Assembly (NCBI RefSeq): GCF_024972755.1
Contig: NZ_CP087724.1
Span: 1,550,001-1,614,000 of the forward strand
Length of the DNA: 64,000 nt
Direction: 5' to 3'
Source of the DNA: Halanaeroarchaeum sp. HSR-CO
GTDB taxonomy: Archaea; Halobacteriota; Halobacteria; Halobacteriales; Halobacteriaceae
Each line of letters starts with the position of its first letter. The first letter of the stretch is position 1. Under the pieces are notes generated by a model. The model had not been told where the DNA came from. It saw only the letters and a list, made by a program, of their open reading frames with translations, and did no database searches. This document shows, piece after piece, positions 59,811 through 64,000 of the stretch. A program made the position numbers and the translations under genes.

Positions 59811-61637
59811 GTGGTCCGTGTGAGCGACGAGACCATCGTCGAGGATAGGGGGATAACCGTCACGAAGGCATTCGACCGGGAGGGGTTCCCGGTCCCCGCG
59901 GTCACGTTCAGGATCGAGTCTGACCGCACCGACGAAGTGACGATCCGCATCGTCGATACGATCCCAGCGGACTTCGGCATCGAACAGATCGGGTTCCATC
60001 CGGACTACGAGAGCGAACACTGGACCGCCACCGGGGAAGGGGTGGTCAGATTCGAACGCTCCGTCGACGCCGGAGAAGCGTTTACAACGGTCTACGGTGT
60101 CAAGATGTCCGACGACGAACGCGCCGAACCCTTCCTGCAGGCCCCGACGATCGAGGTCGACCCAGGTGCGGCAGACGACTCGGCCATCGAGGACGTCGTC
60201 CCGAAGGAGAGCTCCGACGTCGTCAGAGAGCTCGCCGACGGCGAGCGGGAGTCGATCCCCGGCCTCGAAGCGGAGACCGAGGAGTCCGAACCCGCCACCA
60301 CCGCCGTCGCCGACGACGACGCAGAGATCATCGACACGAGTGAACCCGCTGCCGATGCGCCTCCCGAAGGCGAAGCGGCGTCCGAAGCAGAACCAACGGA
60401 GGGGGTCGCGGACGACGACTTCCAGACGGGGGTCGAGTCGACGACCGACGACGACATCGTCGAGGCTGGAACCGATGCGGTCGGAGCGGCCGATACGACG
60501 GCGTCCCAGGCCGACGACGTCGACGAGGAGCCCGCGACAGAAACGGACGAGAACCTGCTCACCGCAGGAACCGACGATTTCGGCCGGAAGACGGAGACCG
60601 ACGACGGCGGATTCGACGCAGAGCCCGAAAAAACGGGGTTCGAGGGCGACCCAGAAGCAGCGGCCGAGGCGGAGACGACAGCGGATACCACCGCAGCCGA
60701 ACCCGAAGACGAGGCCTTCGAGGTCGAACCCGAGGACGAGACGTTCGAGGACGAACCGGACGAAGAGACCAGCGAAGCAGAACCCGAGGCGGATCCGGAA
60801 TCTGCTTTCGATTCCGCCACCGCAGCCGAGATCGAGCGGGAGGACCACGGTACAGAACCCGACGAATCCGTGGAATCGACGGTCGAATCAACCGCCGACG
60901 AACCGTCCGAAGAAGAAGAACCGAAAGCTGTCGAAATCGAGAGCGACCCAGCCATGAGCGACGAACCCACTGACCCATCCCCGACCGAACCGCAACCAAC
61001 TCCCGAATCCGACGACGGGCAGATCGGATCGGACGAAACGATCGCCGAATCCACGGCTGCCGTCGAGGACGGCCTCGCTGCGACGCTCGCTGCGGAGATC
61101 CGCGACGGAACCGTCGACGACGAAGACCTCGAGGTGATCCGCGAAGCGGTCGGCGAACCAACAGCGAGCGAGACGGTTCGCGTCGAACACCTGCAGGCAC
61201 GCGTCTCCGACCTCGAGGCGTACACCGACGCACTCGAGGAGTTCCTCGACGAGAACGGTCGTGCGCGATACGTGCTCGCCAACGTGGAATCCGCAGTCGA
61301 CGATCTCGCGGGTGAAATCGAGGAGATCGGTTCACGAGTGGATTCGGCCCAGGGCGAACGGGAGGCACTGCGCGAGCGCATCAACAGTCTCGCCGACGAT
61401 CTGAACGCGATCGACGACGTCGCGAAGAGTGTCGACCGGTTGGCCGGCGACCTGGAGGCCATCGAAGAGCGGGTCGCCGACGGAGAGGAGGCCAGGATCG
61501 AGGTCGCCGAACTCGAAGAACAGCTCGCGAACGTCGAAGCAGACATGGCAGACGTCGAAGAAGACGTCGAGGACGTCGAAGCGGACGTCGAAGAGTTCCA
61601 GGAGTGGCGCAGTCAGCTCTCGGATCTCTTCAACTAA
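59811..61637 (+). CDS. Large acidic protein with coiled-coil C-terminus (608 aa)
   Basis: N-terminal about 110 residues form a beta-rich domain (ITVTKAFDREGFPVPAVTFR, VTIRIVDTIPADFGIEQIGF) resembling a haloarchaeal immunoglobulin-like or CheW-like adapter. Residues about 115-420 are a disordered Glu/Asp/Ala/Thr-rich linker, then a coiled coil follows (HLQARVSDLEAYTDALEEFL; DDLAGEIEEIGSRVDSAQGE, ... EVAELEEQLANVEADMADVE). No membrane segment. The GTG at 59811 gives MVRVSDET; a second GTG nine bases later is possible. It is arranged similarly to the 766-residue gene at 32-34 kb (beta domain, linker, coiled coil). Function unknown. Confidence 0.75.
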   Translation: MVRVSDETIVEDRGITVTKAFDREGFPVPAVTFRIESDRTDEVTIRIVDTIPADFGIEQIGFHPDYESEHWTATGEGVVRFERSVDAGEAFTTVYGVKMSDDERAEPFLQAPTIEVDPGAADDSAIEDVVPKESSDVVRELADGERESIPGLEAETEESEPATTAVADDDAEIIDTSEPAADAPPEGEAASEAEPTEGVADDDFQTGVESTTDDDIVEAGTDAVGAADTTASQADDVDEEPATETDENLLTAGTDDFGRKTETDDGGFDAEPEKTGFEGDPEAAAEAETTADTTAAEPEDEAFEVEPEDETFEDEPDEETSEAEPEADPESAFDSATAAEIEREDHGTEPDESVESTVESTADEPSEEEEPKAVEIESDPAMSDEPTDPSPTEPQPTPESDDGQIGSDETIAESTAAVEDGLAATLAAEIRDGTVDDEDLEVIREAVGEPTASETVRVEHLQARVSDLEAYTDALEEFLDENGRARYVLANVESAVDDLAGEIEEIGSRVDSAQGEREALRERINSLADDLNAIDDVAKSVDRLAGDLEAIEERVADGEEARIEVAELEEQLANVEADMADVEEDVEDVEADVEEFQEWRSQLSDLFN

Positions 61638-61679
61638 GCCGTCGGGCAAAACGCAAGGAGTAAAGCGGCGGCCCTGCTG

Positions 61680-62597
61680 ATGTCGACAATGACTGCGCCG
61701 GTTCGTATCGCCGTTCCCCGGAAAGGACGACCCCTCGAAGCCGTTCTGGATCGACTGGCTACGGTCTCCGGTGGCGAAACCGTCGCGGACGACGTCATCT
61801 CGACGCTCCGATACGAGAAGGCCGTGACCAAAGGCGAACAGTCTGTAGAGACCACCGTCTACGAGCGGCTCGCGAGGTACAGCAACCTTGAAGACCCCTC
61901 TCAGCCGGAGTACACGCTGCTCCGTGACGACCGAGACGGGAAACCGCGCCGTATCGTCTTCGATTCTGTGACGCTGGACATCGAGGGCGTCCCCGTCGAA
62001 CTCGTCGGTCGAGAAGAACCGTTCAGGGCACTCCGGACGCACTCGTTCGCCCTCGGATTCGATAGTGCAGACCTCGTTCTCGAGGAGGTGGTCTCGCTCG
62101 AACCCGAACCGCTCTCGGCGCTCGCGGACCTCAACGATCGTATCGATCCCCACGACACCGACGTCAGGGTGGTCACCGGTCTCGGTGATACCGTCCATCA
62201 CACGGTCCTCGCGAAGCCATCCGTCGTCCAGGAAGCGGGCCACGATGCGCCCGATCGGTCGTTCATCGCGGAGTACGAGGGACCGCTGGTCATCTCCCCA
62301 CGGTACGAACGGCTCGTCGAAGCGGTTCTCGGCACCGATGCGACACGTGGTCTCACCTTCGAGTATCCCGCCCCGGACGAGCAAGAGGAGCCAGCCATCG
62401 CCAGAACGGGTATCGGAATCTACCTCACCGTCACCGGTGGCACGGCTCGGGACACGGGGTTGCTCGTCGGAGAGGAACTATTCCCGAGCGAGACGGTCCT
62501 CCTCGAGAACGAGAACGAAGCCGACGATCCGGACATCGAGACGGTGAAATCGGCCATCCAACTCGACGAGACAGTGTCGACCGTGCCTGTTGTTTGA
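61680..62597 (+). CDS. HisG-like (ATP phosphoribosyltransferase-related) protein
   Basis: A 305-residue protein whose N-terminus, TAPVRIAVPRKGRPLEAVLD, resembles the IAxPKGR start of ATP phosphoribosyltransferase. The rest (YTLLRDDRDGKPRRIVFDSV, ALGFDSADLVLEEVVSLEPE) fits a two-lobed periplasmic-binding-like fold, but the HisG phosphate-binding loop and the ACT-like C-terminal domain are not obvious. I therefore call only resemblance. The 3' end is tandemly duplicated downstream, in frame (see repeat). It follows the 608-residue gene by 42 bp, same strand. Confidence 0.55.
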   Translation: MSTMTAPVRIAVPRKGRPLEAVLDRLATVSGGETVADDVISTLRYEKAVTKGEQSVETTVYERLARYSNLEDPSQPEYTLLRDDRDGKPRRIVFDSVTLDIEGVPVELVGREEPFRALRTHSFALGFDSADLVLEEVVSLEPEPLSALADLNDRIDPHDTDVRVVTGLGDTVHHTVLAKPSVVQEAGHDAPDRSFIAEYEGPLVISPRYERLVEAVLGTDATRGLTFEYPAPDEQEEPAIARTGIGIYLTVTGGTARDTGLLVGEELFPSETVLLENENEADDPDIETVKSAIQLDETVSTVPVV

Positions 62598-62636
62598 TTT
62601 CTCGACGAGACACTGTCGACGACCCCCGTCGCCTGA
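62562..62636 (+). repeat. Tandem duplication of a gene 3' end
   Basis: Copy one (62562-62597) encodes LDETVSTVPVV-stop, the end of the HisG-like gene. Copy two (62601-62636) encodes LDETLSTTPVA-stop. The offset is 39 bp, so the second copy remains in the same frame after the first TGA and a TTT codon. Readthrough or a past shorter duplication would give an extended tail. Copy two ends just before the convergent radical SAM gene stop. Confidence 0.8.
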
Positions 62637-63740
62637 TCACTCGACGACCTTCGACACGGTCTGGACGGGCCGACTGCCCTCGTAGTCCGGCGGCACGTAC
62701 GCGCACAGCGGGTCGGATTCGAGCGGGTCCCCGGTGTACGCGAAGGCTCGGGACCGACTGCCGCCGCAGACGTTCCTGAACGGACAGACCCCACACTTCC
62801 CCTTCAGGTCGTCCGGTTCGCGCAACGAGGTGAAAAGCGGGGAGTCTCGATAGATATCGACGACGGATTCCTCGCGAACGGACCCGGCGGCTTTCGGCAG
62901 GAATCCAGACGGGTAGACGAGTCCCGTGTGGCTAACGAACGCGAAACCGTTTCCGGCCGTGATCCCCATCCGCCGCCGGATCCCATCGTCGGACATGGCC
63001 TCCGGGCTGGACGCTCCCCTTCGTTTGGAGAGTACGCGGCGGTAGTGTGGCGCTTCGGTGGTCTTGATCTCGAACGGTGTCCCGCGATTCAGATCCGCCA
63101 ACCACTCCATCACGCGTTCGGCCTTCTCCGGCGATATCGGTGTCAACACCGTCCCACGTCCGACCGGGACGAGGAAGAAGACCGACCAGAGGACGGCACC
63201 GAGTTCTTCGACGAGTTCGGCCATCGCTGGCAGGTGGCGAACAGTCTCCTGCGAGACGGTCGTGTTCACCTGGAGGGGGAGGCCGACGTCTGCCGCTGCC
63301 TTCGCCGCCCGGAGCGTTTGCTCGAAACTCCCGTTCTCGCCCCGGAAATCGTCGTGACTCTCCGGTCCAGGTCCGTCGATACTGACGGCGATCCGCCGAA
63401 GACCCGCATCGCCGAGTCGGTGGACGGTCGGGGCGTCTAGCGATTCCGTGCCGGACGGCGTCATCGTCATGGTCAATCCCTGGTCGACCCCATAGTCGAT
63501 CAACTCGACGACGTCGTCGCGAACCAGTGGATCACCGCCAGAGAGGACGACGAGTTGCCCTTCACCGAACTCGCTCGCGTCGTCGAGCAGCCGTTTCCCC
63601 TCCCTGGTCGAGAGTTCCGCCGGGTGGCGTTCGGACTGGGCGTCTGCCCGACAGTGCTTACACGAGAGATCGCAGGCCTGGGTGAGCTCCCAGATGAGGA
63701 CGAGCGGTCGCCGGTCGGTGTCGAGGTCCTGTCCGAACAT
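62637..63740 (-). CDS. Radical SAM/SPASM enzyme (TIGR04053-like)
   Basis: A 367-residue radical SAM enzyme. The first 4Fe-4S Cys triplet is C23, C27, C30 (CDLSCKHC) near the start MFGQDLDTDRRPLVLIW. LSGGDPLVRDDVVELIDYGV and AVSIDGPGPESHDDFRGENG follow the superfamily. The C-terminal SPASM region has CGVCPFRNVCGGSRSRAFAY and DPLCAY. Family members occur in heme-like Ahb and peptide-modifying pathways; TIGR04053 is the best match I recall, but no substrate peptide gene is seen nearby. Confidence 0.9.
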   Translation of the reverse strand: MFGQDLDTDRRPLVLIWELTQACDLSCKHCRADAQSERHPAELSTREGKRLLDDASEFGEGQLVVLSGGDPLVRDDVVELIDYGVDQGLTMTMTPSGTESLDAPTVHRLGDAGLRRIAVSIDGPGPESHDDFRGENGSFEQTLRAAKAAADVGLPLQVNTTVSQETVRHLPAMAELVEELGAVLWSVFFLVPVGRGTVLTPISPEKAERVMEWLADLNRGTPFEIKTTEAPHYRRVLSKRRGASSPEAMSDDGIRRRMGITAGNGFAFVSHTGLVYPSGFLPKAAGSVREESVVDIYRDSPLFTSLREPDDLKGKCGVCPFRNVCGGSRSRAFAYTGDPLESDPLCAYVPPDYEGSRPVQTVSKVVE

Positions 63741-63862
63741 GATGAACGGTGACTGTTGTCGACTCCTGGGCCCCCACTGTCCTGTATTCGGTCCCGAACC
63801 TGTTCGCCATCCGGCCGACACCCGACCGGTGTCGTTGCCAACTTCCGGTAACCGGCCGCCCG

Positions 63863-63870
63863 CTATATAT
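63863..63870 (+). promoter_or_regulatory. TATA box of the rightmost gene
   Basis: CTATATAT lies about 32-39 bp before the ATG at 63902; it is a strong TATA element in a region otherwise of high GC. Confidence 0.55.
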
Positions 63871-63901
63871 CACCTGAACGAGAACTTCTGGACGAACAGC
63901 G

Positions 63902-64000
63902 ATGGAGATCCGAGGGGCCGTCATCCTGGTTACGATACTGACCGTGCTCGTCTTCGGCGGGGTGGTGACGTCGTTGAGCGTTCGTGCCGCTCGCCGGACC
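63902..64000 (+). CDS. Start of a membrane protein, partial
   Basis: The first 33 residues read MEIRGAVILVTILTVLVFGG, then VVTSLSVRAARRT, and run off the window edge. A single strong hydrophobic helix follows a short start and ends at an Arg-rich segment, so the N-terminus is a membrane anchor or signal-anchor. The strong TATA box upstream supports a real gene. The family cannot be determined from this fragment. Confidence 0.6.
   Translation, partial: MEIRGAVILVTILTVLVFGGVVTSLSVRAARRT

Noticed and set aside
60092-61546. Leftward 484-aa Ser-rich frame
   Set aside because: Mirror of the acidic linker of the 608-aa protein (Glu/Asp codons read as Ser/Val on the other strand).

Overview
The window is chromosomal DNA of a halophilic archaeon (class Halobacteria). 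It has high GC, strongly acidic proteins, archaeal information-processing genes (ribosomal proteins L11 and L1, TFB, RpoL, GatA/GatC, diphthamide enzymes, Trm5, Trm112) and TATA-box promoters often placed for leaderless transcripts. Several small protein families are ones I know only from haloarchaea. The species cannot be fixed from the sequence.

Layout. 1-4.5 kb: L1 (cut by the window edge, with a visible L1-binding leader), L11, a small conserved protein, a Drg-type GTPase, diphthine synthase and Trm5, ending in tRNA-Thr(CGT). 4.5-16.1 kb: an integrated genetic element of about 11.6 kb. It is bounded by a 15-bp direct repeat of the tRNA-Thr 3' end and carries a tyrosine recombinase just inside the right end. 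Its left end holds iterons and inverted repeats that look like a replication origin. Next comes a leftward operon ending in a primase-SF3 helicase, then a rightward arm with an AT-rich unknown gene, a 1052-residue acidic repeat protein and a tiny HTH protein. A 680-bp intergenic region contains three 80-nt modules with conserved ends and fixed internal spacing. Last are a small leftward gene, a two-gene cassette (mini antitoxin-like protein plus a protein with a duplicated His-Cys3 zinc motif) and the integrase. I see no transposase, relaxase, packaging ATPase or recognisable capsid gene in the element.

16-35 kb: housekeeping and conserved unknown genes. These include ketopantoate reductase, a gamma-carbonic-anhydrase-like protein, CysE-CysK with overlapping genes, a PurD-like ATP-grasp enzyme, a HyuA-like protein coupled to a histone-deacetylase-fold enzyme, a TctA-like permease, CysS, Trm112, PurA, a winged-helix protein, a 766-residue coiled-coil protein, a UPF0058 protein and a ribbon-helix-helix protein. 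35-43 kb: a sulfite-oxidase-like protein followed by a compact menaquinone operon, menF-menD-menB-menA-menC-menE, in which most genes overlap.

43-64 kb: NRDE protein, winged-helix regulator, GatC-GatA, TFB, an SDR dehydrogenase, a coupled pair of PHP phosphoesterase and glutaminase-less asparagine-synthase-like protein, PurL, a zinc-protease-like lipoprotein, a universal stress protein, HisF, RpoL, rhomboid protease, METTL5-type methyltransferase, Dph2, an MBL-fold hydrolase, a second large acidic coiled-coil protein, a HisG-like protein whose 3' end is tandemly duplicated, a radical SAM/SPASM enzyme and the start of a membrane protein cut by the window end.

Functional links: both diphthamide genes seen here (dph2, dphB) modify translation factor EF2. 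Trm5, CysS, GatCA and Trm112 serve tRNA and translation. PurA, PurL and the PurD-like gene belong to or resemble purine synthesis. The men operon supplies the membrane quinone. The most unusual part is the integrated element. A GGTGTGCA half-site is shared between its putative origin and a perfect palindrome before its largest gene, which suggests one DNA-binding factor controls both replication and late-arm expression.
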